Below, piece by piece: positions 5,118-5,441 of a stretch of 5,441 bases of DNA (the first letter of the stretch is position 1; every line of letters starts with the position of its first letter). The translations under genes and the position numbers were made by a program. A model generated the notes under the pieces. It ran no database searches, was not told the DNA's origin, and worked only from the letters and a program-made list of their open reading frames with translations. The stretch covers positions 1 to 5,441 of the forward strand of contig DWXJ01000091.1 in assembly GCA_019119285.1 (NCBI GenBank), written 5' to 3'. The DNA comes from Merdimonas faecigallinarum (GTDB taxonomy: Bacteria; Bacillota; Clostridia; Lachnospirales; Lachnospiraceae).

Positions 5118-5441
5118 TTACTTTCCCACCTGCTCAATCATCTTCTTCGCTAACTGCTGGAACAGGTCGGCAGTTTCGTTGTCCATCGGCGCAAGCTGTC
5201 CGATCTGTCCGGCAACCATCGCCGCTACATCGTCAATGGAAAGCGGGTTTTGTTTCTGCTCCGCCAGTGCGTCCTGCATGGCTTGGAACATAGCGGCGGT
5301 CACAGCTTCCCCCGGCTGTTCCCCGTTGTCAATGTCTTTCTTAATATCCCGCAGGATAGCAAGGAACACATTTTTGATTTTCTCAATCTCCGCCTCATGT
5401 TCCCCCATCTTCTGGGCGTTCAAAAGCTGTAAATCCTGCTT
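5118..5441 (-). CDS. C-terminal fragment of a larger unrecognised protein
   Basis: An open frame that enters at the right edge of the window and ends with TAA at 5118-5120, giving the last 107 residues. It begins KQDLQLLNAQK at the edge. The early part (about residues 1-45, EHEAEIEKIKNVFLAILRDIKKDI) looks like an amphipathic or coiled-coil helix. The rest is Gln/Ala-rich and acidic, with helical stretches (TAAMFQAMQDALAEQ, DDVAAMVAGQIGQL) and the end FQQLAKKMIEQVGK. A TTG at 5421 could be read as a start but has no ribosome site, so the frame most likely continues beyond the window. I do not recognise the family. Codon use is more GC-rich than the methyltransferase next to it. Its place in the mobile element suggests an element backbone gene. 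A coiled-coil relaxase tail or a phage/conjugation structural protein are possibilities only. Confidence 0.6.
   Translation of the reverse strand, partial: KQDLQLLNAQKMGEHEAEIEKIKNVFLAILRDIKKDIDNGEQPGEAVTAAMFQAMQDALAEQKQNPLSIDDVAAMVAGQIGQLAPMDNETADLFQQLAKKMIEQVGK

Overview
The window looks like a chromosome segment of a gut-type Clostridia bacterium, most likely Lachnospiraceae, interrupted by a mobile element. The taxonomic guess rests on the moderately GC-rich codon use of the left genes, strong AGGAGG-like ribosome sites, a TGnTATAAT promoter, a WYL-domain regulator of the type abundant in Lachnospiraceae, and a large surface protein ending in an IPETG sorting signal. It is an inference and no species is named.

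Left part, about 1-3476 (host backbone). On the + strand come a complete WYL-family transcriptional regulator (15-1004), a 33-residue microprotein gene (1074-1175) whose leader holds an 8-bp inverted repeat, and a 726-residue secreted surface protein (1281-3461) with three MucBP-like units, three InlB-B/Listeria-Bacteroides-type units and a cell-wall anchor. The surface protein gene has its own extended -10 promoter at 1219-1227. A compact terminator at 3449-3475 overlaps its stop codon and probably also serves the converging gene.

Middle, about 3474-4400. Only the last 70 or so codons of a DMT/EamA-type transporter remain on the - strand (3474-3725). Its upstream part is replaced by foreign DNA, so I place the mobile-element junction between about 3677 and 3725. 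The next 650 bases hold no convincing gene but are dense in stem-loops. At 3845-3875 lies a close match to the oriT core of the pMV158/MobV relaxase family: a 6-bp inverted repeat followed by TAGTGTG/TTATAC. This is the best evidence that the right-hand DNA is a mobilizable element.

Right part, 4404-5441. An AT-rich class I SAM-dependent methyltransferase gene (4404-5021, - strand) has its own strong promoter (TTGTCC, 17-nt spacer, TGaTATAAT), with a perfect 6-bp-arm palindrome lying over the expected transcription start. It looks like cargo of the element. Upstream of it on the same strand is the C-terminal 107 codons of a larger unrecognised gene (5118-5441) that runs off the window. No relaxase, integrase or recombinase gene is identifiable in the window, so the oriT either belongs to a mobilization module continuing to the right or is an orphan mobilized in trans.
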